Shown piece by piece: positions 25,427-34,600 of a stretch of DNA of 64,000 nt (its first letter is position 1; every line of letters starts with the position of its first letter). Made by a program: the position numbers and the translations under genes. The DNA comes from Clostridiales bacterium. Lineage in GTDB: Bacteria; Bacillota; Clostridia; UBA1381. A model generated the notes under the pieces. That model was not told the origin of the DNA. It ran no database searches and saw nothing but the letters and a program-made list of their open reading frames with translations. The stretch covers positions 1 through 64,000 of the forward strand of contig JAQXZB010000041.1 of the NCBI GenBank assembly GCA_029226975.1, read 5' to 3'.

Positions 25427-26258
25427 TTTTTATGTATTCTCCTATCTTATTTTTAATAACCGCCATATCCTCGCGGTAGGTTATGCCGTACCATTTGCTG
25501 CCGCTTTCAAAGACCTTTACGGAAGCAATGCCCTTTGTTATCATGTTCTGAACAACGGAGGGTATGAAAAATTCATCCTTCATTAAATCCGCACTGCTCA
25601 TAAACGTTTCAAATTCCCTTGCAAGCTCATCGAAAATATCGGGAGTAAAGCCCCATAAATTCATGGATACCGGCGTATCGGGAGCAAGAGGAATAACCTG
25701 TCCGTTAAAAGCGGAGTTCATATCTCTACTGATTTTTGTGTGCTCGGTGATTTTTTTGAGGAAGCCGTTTTCTACCTCGCAAATTCCCCGCGAAACGGTA
25801 CCGTTTTCGCTTAAGGTATTTTCAAGTCTGTATGCGGTCATTGCATATTCGCCTGCGCCGGCGTTGTTTAAATGGCGGCATATATCAAAAAATGCGTCCT
25901 TTCCGTAATAATCATCGGCATTGATTACCGCAAACGGGGTTTTTACCGCTTCGCGGCAGCATAAAATTGCGTGTGCCGTTCCAAAGGGCTTTTTCCTGCC
26001 CTCGGGCAGAGCGGAGGTGTCCTGGATGACATATTCGGTATCGATTTGCTTTTCAATTCTGTTTCCGACCAGTCTTATGAAATCCTCCTTCATATCCTCC
26101 CTTAAAATAAATACAACCTTATCAAAGCCGGCTTTTTTTGCATCGTATACGGAAAAATCGGGTATGCTTCTTCCGTCTGCGCTCACCGGCTCAGCCTGCT
26201 TCAATCCTCCGAATCTGCTGCCCATTCCGGCGGCCATTACAACAAGTGCAGCACTCAT
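25410..26258 (-). CDS. Sugar nucleotidyltransferase
   Basis: This 282-residue NTP-transferase has the nucleotide-binding loop VMAAGMGSRFGGLKQ at its N-terminus, the metal-binding INADDYYG, and a PVSMNLWGF strand. It should convert a sugar 1-phosphate and NTP to a nucleotide sugar. With the NahK-like kinase next to it (17-bp overlap, same strand), the pair would activate N-acetylhexosamines. A UDP or other nucleotide preference cannot be read from the sequence. Confidence 0.85.
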   Translation of the reverse strand: MSAALVVMAAGMGSRFGGLKQAEPVSADGRSIPDFSVYDAKKAGFDKVVFILREDMKEDFIRLVGNRIEKQIDTEYVIQDTSALPEGRKKPFGTAHAILCCREAVKTPFAVINADDYYGKDAFFDICRHLNNAGAGEYAMTAYRLENTLSENGTVSRGICEVENGFLKKITEHTKISRDMNSAFNGQVIPLAPDTPVSMNLWGFTPDIFDELAREFETFMSSADLMKDEFFIPSVVQNMITKGIASVKVFESGSKWYGITYREDMAVIKNKIGEYIKNGLYD

Positions 26259-26376
26259 GTTACACCTTCTCCTTTCGTAATTTGTATATATTTTGATTAT
26301 ACCTCTAAAAATGCGATATGTATTTATCCAAAAGTTACATTAACTTGCCGAAAAAGTTCTTATTTGCTGAAATTGC

Positions 26377-26405
26377 TTGTAAAACCGGGAAAAGTAGTGT
26401 ATAAT
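26377..26405 (+). promoter_or_regulatory. Promoter of the epimerase gene
   Basis: TTGTAA (26377-26382), a 17-bp spacer and TATAAT (26400-26405) lie 35 bp before the ATG. Confidence 0.75.
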
Positions 26406-26439
26406 CAGAATATGGAAATTTTTATACGGGAGGATTATT

Positions 26440-27291
26440 ATGGGGAATGTGTGTATTTCAAGCGGTATTGTAAAAGCCGTTATATCCGATATGGGCGCAC
26501 AGATGACGAGCCTTAAAAAAGACGGACGCGAGATAATCTGGGAGGGCGACCCTGCCGTATGGGGAGAACAGGCTCCGTTTTTGTTTCCCATATGCGGAAG
26601 ACTCAGGGACAACAAATATATGCTTGACAATAAGGAATATCATTTAGGACTGCATGGCTTTGCAAGGACCATGCCCTTTGAAATCGAAACTCAAAGCGAA
26701 AATGAAGTAACCTTTTTGCTTAAAAGTACGGAAGAAACCATGAAATGCTTTCCCCGCACATTTGAATGTCGGATTACATACAGGCTTATTAAAAACTGCA
26801 TGGAAGTAACCTATGACGTAAAGAATACGGATGCCGAAACAATGTATTTTTCAATGGGAGCCCATGAGGGCTATGCCTGTCCGGAGGGGATAGAGGAGTA
26901 CAGTGTTGTGTTTGAGCATGAAGAAAACCTTGAAACAGTAGTTCTCGACGGCGGTTATCTAAGCCGCGAAAACTCTGTTATAGCCCAAAATACCCGGGAA
27001 CTGCCCCTTAAATATGAATATTTTGATGATAATTCACTGGTATTTAAAAAGCTGCGGTCAAGAAGAGTTTCCTTAAGGCGCAAAAACGGAATGGAATGTG
27101 TTTCGGTGGATTTTTGCGGCTTTGATAACCTGCTTCTTTGGACGGAGCCGGGAGCGGGATATATTTGTATAGAGCCTTGGTGCGGGCTGCCGGATTATTC
27201 GGACGGAGATTATGATATTACCCGTAAGGAGGGTATAATTACTTTGGCACCGGGCGGACACTGTGTGCGCCGCCACACAATAATATTATAG
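26440..27291 (+). CDS. Aldose 1-epimerase family protein (LacX-like)
   Basis: This 283-residue galactose-mutarotase-fold protein has GEQAPFLFPICGRLRDN, the catalytic-histidine region LGLHGFARTMPFE, FSMGAHEGYACPEG and WTEPGAGYICIEPW. These match LacX/YeaD-like epimerases. It interconverts alpha and beta aldoses, possibly those released by the neighbouring GH88 and sugar enzymes. The gene is followed by an AraC regulator whose -35 overlaps its tail. Confidence 0.85.
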   Translation: MGNVCISSGIVKAVISDMGAQMTSLKKDGREIIWEGDPAVWGEQAPFLFPICGRLRDNKYMLDNKEYHLGLHGFARTMPFEIETQSENEVTFLLKSTEETMKCFPRTFECRITYRLIKNCMEVTYDVKNTDAETMYFSMGAHEGYACPEGIEEYSVVFEHEENLETVVLDGGYLSRENSVIAQNTRELPLKYEYFDDNSLVFKKLRSRRVSLRRKNGMECVSVDFCGFDNLLLWTEPGAGYICIEPWCGLPDYSDGDYDITRKEGIITLAPGGHCVRRHTIIL

Positions 27292-27292
27292 C

Positions 27293-27321
27293 TTGAAAAA
27301 AGAATATATTTATGATATAAT
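27293..27321 (+). promoter_or_regulatory. Promoter of the AraC regulator
   Basis: TTGAAA (27293-27298), a 17-bp spacer and TATAAT (27316-27321) start two bases after the epimerase stop codon. Confidence 0.75.
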
Positions 27322-27353
27322 TACCGTAGAGTCTATTAAAAGGAGTGTTTACG

Positions 27354-28247
27354 GTGGATGCTTATGAAAGAACGGTGCTTAATAAAGCCTTTGATGTGTC
27401 ATCGGTGATAACCGTTCATTATTTTGAACATGGCAGGGATTATATCTTTGAGGGCGAAAGCCATGATTTCTGGGAAATGGTTTATGCCGACAGGGGAGAT
27501 GTTCTGGCTTATTTTAATGACGAGTGGCATACATTAAAGCCGGGCTATGCCGTTTTTCATAAGCCGATGCAGTTCCATAATCTCAAAGCGGACGGGCATA
27601 CCGCCCCGAATGTGATGATTATATCCTTTGACTGCAGAAGCGAGCTTATGGACTTTTTTGAGGATAAAGTATTGTATATACCGCAGAGGGTAAAGGATAA
27701 AATTGCGGAGATTATACGCTTTGCCGGGAAGGCGTTTACCACGCGGCTTGATGACCCGTATACAAAAAAGCTTATAAAAAGCGGGGATACTGCTGCGGAG
27801 CAGTATATACAGTTGTATATCGAGGAGATGCTGCTTTCGCTGTATATGCACTACAGCACAACGGAGGAAACCGAAAAGAACAAGCTAAACAGTACCGTAT
27901 CGATTATGAACGGCGTATTTGACAGGGCAACCGATTATATGCGTAAGAATTTGAACAAAAGCCTGACAATAGAGAATATAAGCAATGCCCTGCATGTGAG
28001 CCAGTCCGAGCTTAAGAGAGTGTTTAGGGAATATACGGGTATGGGCGTGATTACATATTTTAGAAATATGCGTATAGAACACGCCAAAACACTTATACGC
28101 GACGGCGGTCAGAATATAACGGAAATATCCGAGCGTATGGGTTATGAGTCAATACACTGCTTTTCAAAGCAGTTTAAGAGTGTGGCGGGAATGTCTCCGA
28201 GAGAATACTCGCTGTCGATAAAAATGTGGCTTGATGCCGATATATAA
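27354..28247 (+). CDS. AraC-family transcriptional regulator
   Basis: This protein of about 297 residues has an N-terminal cupin-type sensor domain (HDFWEMVYADRGDVLAYF) and two C-terminal AraC helix-turn-helix motifs (TIENISNALHVSQSELKRVF and ITEISERMGYESIHCFSKQF). The start is GTG 27354, with AGGAG eight bases upstream. The GTG at 27345 overlaps the ribosome site. The GH88 gene follows after 19 bp, so it probably activates that operon in response to a sugar. Confidence 0.9.
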   Translation: MDAYERTVLNKAFDVSSVITVHYFEHGRDYIFEGESHDFWEMVYADRGDVLAYFNDEWHTLKPGYAVFHKPMQFHNLKADGHTAPNVMIISFDCRSELMDFFEDKVLYIPQRVKDKIAEIIRFAGKAFTTRLDDPYTKKLIKSGDTAAEQYIQLYIEEMLLSLYMHYSTTEETEKNKLNSTVSIMNGVFDRATDYMRKNLNKSLTIENISNALHVSQSELKRVFREYTGMGVITYFRNMRIEHAKTLIRDGGQNITEISERMGYESIHCFSKQFKSVAGMSPREYSLSIKMWLDADI

Positions 28248-28266
28248 CAGAAAGGAGAGAAAGACA

Positions 28267-29373
28267 ATGGATTACACAAAGCACATGGATTTTGCGGTAG
28301 AGAAAACGCGCGAGAATATAAAAATATTCAAATATGGATTTCCGATGCCCCAAAGCCGTGATTACAACTATGCGCCGGAAGCGTGTGTTGATTGGACAAG
28401 CGGATTTTTCCCGGGTATGGAAATGATAGCCTATGAATACACAAAGGATGAGGAGTTTTTAAAAAGCGCAAGATTTCATGCGGAGATTTTCAGACACAGA
28501 ATAGATAATAAAATTGCGGTAAATCACCATGATATGGGATTTTTATATTCGCTTGCCTGTGTATCGATATATAAGGTCAAGGGTGACGAGTTTGCCAAGG
28601 AAACGGCACTGCTCGGAGCCGATCAGCTTATGGAGCGTTACAATCCTGTGGGAAGATTTATTCAGGCATGGGGCAATATGCATGACGATACGAATAACAG
28701 GCTTATAATAGACTGTCTGCTGAATATACCGCTGTTGTATTGGGCATCGGAGGTGACCGGGGACGAAAAGTACAAGAACGCGGCAAACGCGCATCTTGAC
28801 ACGACCTTAAAGGTTATTATACGAGATAACAACACAACCTATCATACATACTTCTTTGACAAGAAAACGGGCGAGCCGGTAAGAGGTCAGACGGCACAGG
28901 GCTATTCGGACGATTCATGCTGGGCAAGAGGTCAGGCATGGGGAGTTTACGGAGCGGCGCTGGCTTATCATTATACCAAAAACGAGGCTTTGTTTGACTT
29001 CTTTAATCGTGTGACGAGTGAATTTATAAAGCGCCTGCCCTCGGATTATGTTCCGTACTGGGATATGGTTTTCTCGGACGGCAGTGATGAGCCGAGAGAT
29101 ACCTCGGCGGCGGCGGTTGCCTGCTGCGGTATTTTGGAAATGAGCAAGTATATGGATTGTTCAAAATATCTGCCCTATGTGGATAAAATGATGGAATCCT
29201 TAGGGGAAAACTACACATCAAAAAGACTTTCATATCCGTCAAACGTAATCTTGACCGACGGTATGTATTCCCGCCCGGACGGGCATAAGCCGGAGGGTAC
29301 GATTTTCGGGGATTACTTCTATATGGAAGCGCTGATGCGTCTTATAAACCCCGACTGGCATATGTACTGGTAA
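28267..29373 (+). CDS. Glycoside hydrolase family 88 (unsaturated glucuronyl hydrolase)
   Basis: This 368-residue alpha/alpha-barrel enzyme removes unsaturated uronic acid from oligosaccharides made by polysaccharide lyases, through hydration of the double bond. The two key aspartates are in place: D89 (NHHDMGF) and D149 (LIIDCLLN), as in Bacillus UGL. There is no signal peptide, so it acts on imported oligosaccharides. ATG 28267 has AAAGGAGAG upstream. It is co-transcribed with the AraC gene and ends at a strong terminator. Confidence 0.92.
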   Translation: MDYTKHMDFAVEKTRENIKIFKYGFPMPQSRDYNYAPEACVDWTSGFFPGMEMIAYEYTKDEEFLKSARFHAEIFRHRIDNKIAVNHHDMGFLYSLACVSIYKVKGDEFAKETALLGADQLMERYNPVGRFIQAWGNMHDDTNNRLIIDCLLNIPLLYWASEVTGDEKYKNAANAHLDTTLKVIIRDNNTTYHTYFFDKKTGEPVRGQTAQGYSDDSCWARGQAWGVYGAALAYHYTKNEALFDFFNRVTSEFIKRLPSDYVPYWDMVFSDGSDEPRDTSAAAVACCGILEMSKYMDCSKYLPYVDKMMESLGENYTSKRLSYPSNVILTDGMYSRPDGHKPEGTIFGDYFYMEALMRLINPDWHMYW

Positions 29374-29380
29374 AATATTT

Positions 29381-29413
29381 AAAGGCTCCCATGCGGTTTT
29401 GGGAGCTTTTTTT
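29381..29413 (+). terminator. GH88 operon terminator
   Basis: The stem GGCTCCC/GGGAGCT with loop ATGCGGTTTT is followed by seven T residues. Confidence 0.9.
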
Positions 29414-29477
29414 GCTTGAAAATATCAAATTTTGAGCTGATTTTTATAAAATAGCGGCTTAAATCTCATAAATGGTC

Positions 29478-29543
29478 TTGCACAGAACGTTTTTTTGTGA
29501 TATAATGGTAGGGTATGATATAAATACCGATGTTGTCGGTATT
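29478..29543 (+). promoter_or_regulatory. Promoter and leader hairpin of the yicC operon
   Basis: TTGCAC (29478-29483), a 17-bp spacer and TATAAT (29501-29506) form the promoter. The leader hairpin AATACCGA/TCGGTATT (29523-29543) follows. This is the only clear promoter before the 24-kb gene run. Confidence 0.75.
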
Positions 29544-29580
29544 AAGATACCGGAAACGGAATAAATTAGGAAGTGAAGCA

Positions 29581-30459
29581 ATGCTTAAAAGTATGACGGG
29601 CTATGGCAGACAGGAGACCATGACCGAGGGAAGGAAAATTCTGGTTGAAATAAGATCCGTAAATCAGCGGTTTTCCGATTACAACATAAAAGTACCCAGA
29701 TATATGGGATTTTTGGAGGATAAAATAAGAAGCTTTGTATCCGAGGGGATAACCCGCGGCAAGGTGGATATTTTCGTTAATGTAGAGAATTTTTCGGAGG
29801 CGGATAAGGAGATTTCCCTAAACGAGCCGTTGGCGAAAAATTATATCGAGGTGCTTCGGGAACTTCGGGATAAATTCGATTTGAAGGATGATATATCCGT
29901 TTCTCTGGCGGCGGGCTTTAACGATATTTTCAGAACACAGCGCGTTGAGGAGGATCAGGATGAGATATGGAGCTTGGTAAAGCCGGTGCTGTCGGATGCG
30001 ATGGACTCGTTCATTGCCATGAGAGAGCGCGAGGGCGAGCGGATTGAAAAGGATTTGACGGCAAGAATTGAGTATATGCGTACTCTGGCAAGAAAAATTG
30101 ACGAGCGTTCTCCGCAGACGGTCAGCGAATATCGCGAGCGGCTTTACAATAAAATACGCGAACTGCTTGAAAACAGGGAGCCGGACGAGGGACGTCTGCT
30201 TACCGAGGTTGCGATTTTTGCCGACAAGGTGGCGGTCAATGAGGAAACGGTGCGGCTTGAAAGCCATTTTGAGGAATTTAACAATATCATAAACGCTCCC
30301 GAGCCGGCGGGCAGAAAGCTGGATTTCATAATCCAGGAAATAAACCGAGAGGTTAACACCATAGGCTCAAAGGCGCAGGATATTGAGATTGCAAAGCTGG
30401 TGGTTACGTTAAAGGGCGAAATTGAAAAGCTCAGAGAACAGGTACAGAATATTGAATAA
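29581..30459 (+). CDS. yicC: YicC-family endoribonuclease
   Basis: This 292-residue protein has the family start MLKSMTGYGR, EIRSVNQRFSD, and the C-terminal acidic metal-site motif TEVAIFADKVAVNEE. The last segment reads LDFIIQEINREVNTIGSKA. YicC proteins are reported endoribonucleases. ATG 29581 follows AAGTGAAG. It opens the conserved Firmicutes cluster yicC-remA-gmk-rpoZ. Confidence 0.92.
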   Translation: MLKSMTGYGRQETMTEGRKILVEIRSVNQRFSDYNIKVPRYMGFLEDKIRSFVSEGITRGKVDIFVNVENFSEADKEISLNEPLAKNYIEVLRELRDKFDLKDDISVSLAAGFNDIFRTQRVEEDQDEIWSLVKPVLSDAMDSFIAMREREGERIEKDLTARIEYMRTLARKIDERSPQTVSEYRERLYNKIRELLENREPDEGRLLTEVAIFADKVAVNEETVRLESHFEEFNNIINAPEPAGRKLDFIIQEINREVNTIGSKAQDIEIAKLVVTLKGEIEKLREQVQNIE

Positions 30460-30471
30460 GAGGGGTTTTAT

Positions 30472-30729
30472 ATGCGTTTGATAAACATTGGCTTCGGCAA
30501 TATGATTTCTGCCGGGAGAGTGGTTGCCGTTGTAAGCCCGGAATCCGCGCCGATAAAGAGAGTGATAAGAGAAGCGGAGGATCGGGGCAGACTGGTAAAT
30601 GCCACCTATGGCAGACGCACAAGAGCGGTAATAGTATCCGACAGCGACCATATTATATTATCGGCAATACAGCCCGAAACAATAGCCGCAAGGCTGGAGG
30701 GCGAGGACACTAAGGAAAGAAAGGAATAA
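30472..30729 (+). CDS. remA: RemA-like extracellular matrix regulator (DUF370)
   Basis: This 85-residue protein begins [20 protein letters not shown] and contains [20 protein letters not shown], the diagnostic DUF370 sequence. RemA binds DNA and activates matrix genes in Bacillus. The position between yicC and gmk is conserved in Firmicutes. Confidence 0.93.
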   Translation: MRLINIGFGNMISAGRVVAVVSPESAPIKRVIREAEDRGRLVNATYGRRTRAVIVSDSDHIILSAIQPETIAARLEGEDTKERKE

Positions 30730-30733
30730 AGTT

Positions 30734-31330
30734 ATGAAGCAGGGAGTGTTATTCATTATATCCGGTCCGTCAGGAACAGGAAAAGGCACAATATGCAATG
30801 AGCTTCTCAAACAGGAAAAGATGTTCTTGTCGGTTTCTAATACCACAAGGGAGAGAAGAGTCGGTGAAATTGACGGAGTTACCTATAATTATGTGTCGGT
30901 TGAGGAATTTGAACGGCAGATTGACAAGGGCGGATTTTTGGAATATGCAAAATACGGCAGTAATTATTACGGAACGCCCAGGGAGCCGGTCGAAAGCCGA
31001 CTGCAAAGGGGCGAGAACGTGCTTTTGGAGATAGAGCCCCAGGGTGCGCTTAAGGTTAAGCAGCAGATAAGCGATGCCGTTATGATTTTTATAATCCCTC
31101 CGTCCATGAAGGAGCTTAAAAAGCGCCTTGAGGAGAGGGGAAGAGAAACAAAGGAGCAGATAGATGAGCGTATGGAAGCCTCCAAATGGGAATTTTCCAA
31201 GGCGGCGCAATACAATTTTATCTGTGTAAACGATAAGCTTGACGAATGTGTGGAAAGAGTAAGAGCAATTATTCATGACACCGTAAAAGAGCGCGGGCTT
31301 ATAGAAAATCTGTTAAAAGAAAATTATTGA
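30734..31330 (+). CDS. gmk: Guanylate kinase
   Basis: This 198-residue enzyme phosphorylates GMP to GDP. It has P-loop SGPSGTGKGT (residues 10-19), the GMP-binding strand SNTTRERRVGEIDG and the lid region KRLEERGRETKEQ. Length is standard. It lies just after remA and before rpoZ. Confidence 0.96.
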   Translation: MKQGVLFIISGPSGTGKGTICNELLKQEKMFLSVSNTTRERRVGEIDGVTYNYVSVEEFERQIDKGGFLEYAKYGSNYYGTPREPVESRLQRGENVLLEIEPQGALKVKQQISDAVMIFIIPPSMKELKKRLEERGRETKEQIDERMEASKWEFSKAAQYNFICVNDKLDECVERVRAIIHDTVKERGLIENLLKENY

Positions 31331-31347
31331 AGCGGAGGAATTTTACC

Positions 31348-31686
31348 ATGATGATCAAACCCGGAATTACAGAGCTTTCAAGATATGTAGACAGCCGTTA
31401 CACGCTGGTTACAATGGTTGCAAAGAGAGCGAGAATGATAAGCGACGAGCAAAACCGTGCCGAGGTGTACGATGCCAAGGCTGAAAAGTCCGTAACCATT
31501 GCAGTCAATGAGATTGCAAAGGGCAAGGTGGGCTATGTAAGAAGCGAAACCATAAGACGAGTAAAGGAGCTGGAGGAGGAAAAAGCGGCTGCCATTATCT
31601 CACTTAACGAAAGTGATGTAAAATCCCTTGACGAATTGGTAAGGGAAGCCCACTCGGAACAGCCCAAGGAGGAGCAGGCGGAGTAA
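31348..31686 (+). CDS. rpoZ: RNA polymerase omega subunit
   Basis: This 112-residue protein has the omega signature SRYTLVTMVAKRARMISDE and a charged C-terminal tail. ATG 31348 follows GGAGG at nine bases, and the longer frame from 31327 is not favoured. It stabilises RNA polymerase. coaBC, often found between rpoZ and priA in Firmicutes, is absent here. Confidence 0.92.
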   Translation: MMIKPGITELSRYVDSRYTLVTMVAKRARMISDEQNRAEVYDAKAEKSVTIAVNEIAKGKVGYVRSETIRRVKELEEEKAAAIISLNESDVKSLDELVREAHSEQPKEEQAE

Positions 31687-34116
31687 TTGGTTGCCGAAAT
31701 TATAGTTGACTACCGTGCAAAGCAGGTGGATAAGCCCTTTGATTATCTGATACCCGAAGAATTTGAGGACAGAGTAAAAATAGGCAGCAGAGTGCTTGTG
31801 CCGTTTATGCGCCAAAACCGCGAGATAGAGGGCTTCTGCGTGGGATTAAAGCCCGTCTCGAAAGCTAAAAAGCTAAAGAGCATAATAAGGCCGGCGGACG
31901 ATACGGAGGCATTTGACGAAAAAATGCTTGAGGTAATAAAGTATATGCATGAGCGTTATCTTGCCTCGTATCAGGATATTATCCGCGCCGTTGTCCCGGC
32001 GGGAACGAGCCTTAAAAGCACGGAATGGATTGTTCTTTGCGAACCCGCAGAGCAGAGGTCGCAAAAGCGACAGAGAATTGTCGAGCTTTTGCTTGAAGCC
32101 GGAGGCGAAATGGAAGCGGCGGTTTTGGGCTCCATGTTTGAAAACGACGCGCGGACGCAGATTTCGGATATGATTTCCAAAGGCGAGCTTAGGCGTGAAT
32201 ACCGGCAGAGCCGGGAGATTAAGGATAAAACCGTCAAGGCTGTAAGGCTTGCCGTTAAAGCAGACGAGGCAAGGCGCGAAGCGCGACGGCTTGAAAAGAA
32301 AGCGCCGGTGCAGGCAAGAATGCTTGATATTATTTCGGCGGCGGAAGAAATGACGGTATCGGAACTTGCCGCGGAGGCTGAGGGATCTGCAAATGCGATA
32401 ACCGCGCTTTATCAAAAGGGACTTATCGGACTTTTTGATATGCGCATTGCAAGAGATGAATTTTTAAACAAGGATATACAAAAATCCTCTCCGCTAACGC
32501 CCACCGATGAACAGCAAAGAGCGATAGAGCGCATAAACGAGGCGGTTTGTAAGGGCAGTTATGTGCCGTATCTGCTGCATGGAGTTACCGGCAGCGGCAA
32601 AACCGAGGTTTTCATGCAGGCAATCGCAAACGCTGCCGAAAGAGGAAAAAGTGCGCTTGTGCTTGTGCCTGAAATTTCGCTTACGCCCCAGATGGTGTCG
32701 AGATTTTTGGCAAGATTCGGCAGGAGAGTAGCGGTTTTGCACAGCGGTCTTTCCATGGGCGAAAGATATGACCAGTGGAAAAGAATAAAAAATAAAGAAG
32801 CGGATATAGTAATCGGTGCGAGGAGTGCCGTATTTGCACCGCTTGACAATATAGGTATAATAATCGTTGATGAGGAACATTCCGATACCTATAAATCGGA
32901 AATGACGCCCAGATACCACGCTGTGGAAATAGCTAAGTTTCGGGCAAGACAGTACAAAGCGGCGCTTGTGCTTGCTTCCGCAACTCCCTCAATTGAGGAT
33001 TTTTACAAAAGCGAGTGCGGCGAGTACAACCTTATCAAAATGACGAAGCGTCCCAACAGCGCGCCCATGCCGGATATTTCCATAGTGGATATGCGCTCGG
33101 AGCTGGCAAGGGGAAACAGGAGTATGTTTTCGTCGGCATTAAGAAAAGAGATACAAAAAAATATAGATAACGGTGAGCAGACCATTCTGCTTTTAAACCG
33201 TCGCGGTTTTTCTACCTTTGTATCCTGCCGAAGCTGCGGATATGCGGCAGAGTGCCCGAACTGCAATATATCGCTTACCTATCATAAATATGAAAATAAT
33301 CTGCAATGCCATTACTGCGGCTATACAATTCCAAATTATACGGTTTGTCCGGTATGCGGAAGCAAGTACATACGCTATTTCGGCGGCGGAACTCAAAGGG
33401 TTGAGGAGGAGCTGGAAAGGCTGTTTCCGCTGGCAACGATAATTCGTATGGATATTGACACGACCGGAAAAAAGCAGGGGCATGAGAAAATTCTCGAACG
33501 CTTTGCAAATGAGAGGATTGATATTCTTGTGGGTACGCAGATGGTTTCAAAGGGACTGGATTTTGAGAATGTGACGCTTGTGGGCGTGATTACCGCTGAT
33601 ACAATGCTTCATATAAACGATTTCAGAAGCGCGGAACGCACCTTTGATATGTTGGAACAGGTCTGCGGCAGAGCCGGCAGAGGAAAAAAGACGGGCAGAG
33701 CGCTTATACAGACATATAATCCCGACAATACGGCGATAACTCTTGCAAGCGCCCACGATTATGAGGGATTTTACAAATATGAAATAAACGAGAGAAAGCG
33801 GATGTGGTATCCTCCGTTTTCCAAGATAATAGGAATAATGTTTCAGGGTGCGTCGGATACCTTGGTATCCGGGGCGGCAAGGTTTTTTGTAAGGGCAATG
33901 AAGGATTTTAACGGAGAAAAGGTACAGCTCCTCGGCCCCATACCGGCAGCCCTGAGCAAGATAAAGAATAAATACCGCTGGCAGGTGCTGATTAAATGCA
34001 ATGACGATGATAAGCTTAACGGCTGCCTGAGAAATGCGGAGGAAATGTGCCGCAGCCACGACCTTTACAAGTCGGTTTCGGTTATTATAGACAAAAATCC
34101 GAATTCGGTGTATTAA
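31687..34116 (+). CDS. priA: Primosomal protein N' (PriA helicase)
   Basis: This 809-residue 3'-5' helicase restarts stalled replication forks. Visible features are the N-terminal DNA-binding domain, Walker A GVTGSGKTEV, the DEEH box, paired zinc motifs (CRSCGYAAECPNC, then CHYCGY and CPVCGS) and helicase motifs through EQVCGRAGRG. The start is TTG at 31687, directly after the rpoZ stop. Confidence 0.95.
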   Translation: MVAEIIVDYRAKQVDKPFDYLIPEEFEDRVKIGSRVLVPFMRQNREIEGFCVGLKPVSKAKKLKSIIRPADDTEAFDEKMLEVIKYMHERYLASYQDIIRAVVPAGTSLKSTEWIVLCEPAEQRSQKRQRIVELLLEAGGEMEAAVLGSMFENDARTQISDMISKGELRREYRQSREIKDKTVKAVRLAVKADEARREARRLEKKAPVQARMLDIISAAEEMTVSELAAEAEGSANAITALYQKGLIGLFDMRIARDEFLNKDIQKSSPLTPTDEQQRAIERINEAVCKGSYVPYLLHGVTGSGKTEVFMQAIANAAERGKSALVLVPEISLTPQMVSRFLARFGRRVAVLHSGLSMGERYDQWKRIKNKEADIVIGARSAVFAPLDNIGIIIVDEEHSDTYKSEMTPRYHAVEIAKFRARQYKAALVLASATPSIEDFYKSECGEYNLIKMTKRPNSAPMPDISIVDMRSELARGNRSMFSSALRKEIQKNIDNGEQTILLLNRRGFSTFVSCRSCGYAAECPNCNISLTYHKYENNLQCHYCGYTIPNYTVCPVCGSKYIRYFGGGTQRVEEELERLFPLATIIRMDIDTTGKKQGHEKILERFANERIDILVGTQMVSKGLDFENVTLVGVITADTMLHINDFRSAERTFDMLEQVCGRAGRGKKTGRALIQTYNPDNTAITLASAHDYEGFYKYEINERKRMWYPPFSKIIGIMFQGASDTLVSGAARFFVRAMKDFNGEKVQLLGPIPAALSKIKNKYRWQVLIKCNDDDKLNGCLRNAEEMCRSHDLYKSVSVIIDKNPNSVY

Positions 34117-34139
34117 AGCGGAAAAAGGGGGATTTATAA

Positions 34140-34592
34140 ATGGCTTTGAGAGAAATAAGAACAAAGGGCGATGAGATTTTGTATAAGCCCTGCAAGGTGG
34201 TTAAGAAGTTTGACGAAAAGCTTCATATCTTGCTTGACGATATGTATGATACAATGAAGGAGGCAAACGGGGTAGGACTTGCGGCGCCCCAGGTGGGAAT
34301 ATTAAAGCGCGCTGTGGTAATAGACGACGGTAACGGAAAGCTTGAACTGATAAACCCCGTTATTGAAGAAACAAGCGGAACTCAGACCGGCTCCGAGGGA
34401 TGTTTAAGCGTACCCGGAGTATGGGGCGAGGTGGAAAGACCCAATTATGTAAAGGTCAAAGCCCAGGACAGAAATGGTAATTGGTTTTATGCCGAGGGTG
34501 AGGAGCTTCTGGCAAGAGCAATCTGCCATGAGTGCGAACACCTGGAGGGAAAGCTGTTTTTGGATAAGGTAATAAGATTTATAGATGAATGA
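34140..34592 (+). CDS. def: Peptide deformylase
   Basis: This 150-residue metalloenzyme removes the formyl group from new proteins. It has motif 1 [10 protein letters not shown], motif 2 EGCLSVPG (metal-binding Cys) and motif 3 HECEHLEG (HExxH). It overlaps the untranslated lead of fmt and is adjacent to it, the standard def-fmt pairing. Confidence 0.97.
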   Translation: MALREIRTKGDEILYKPCKVVKKFDEKLHILLDDMYDTMKEANGVGLAAPQVGILKRAVVIDDGNGKLELINPVIEETSGTQTGSEGCLSVPGVWGEVERPNYVKVKAQDRNGNWFYAEGEELLARAICHECEHLEGKLFLDKVIRFIDE

Positions 34593-34600
34593 GGTGGCAG

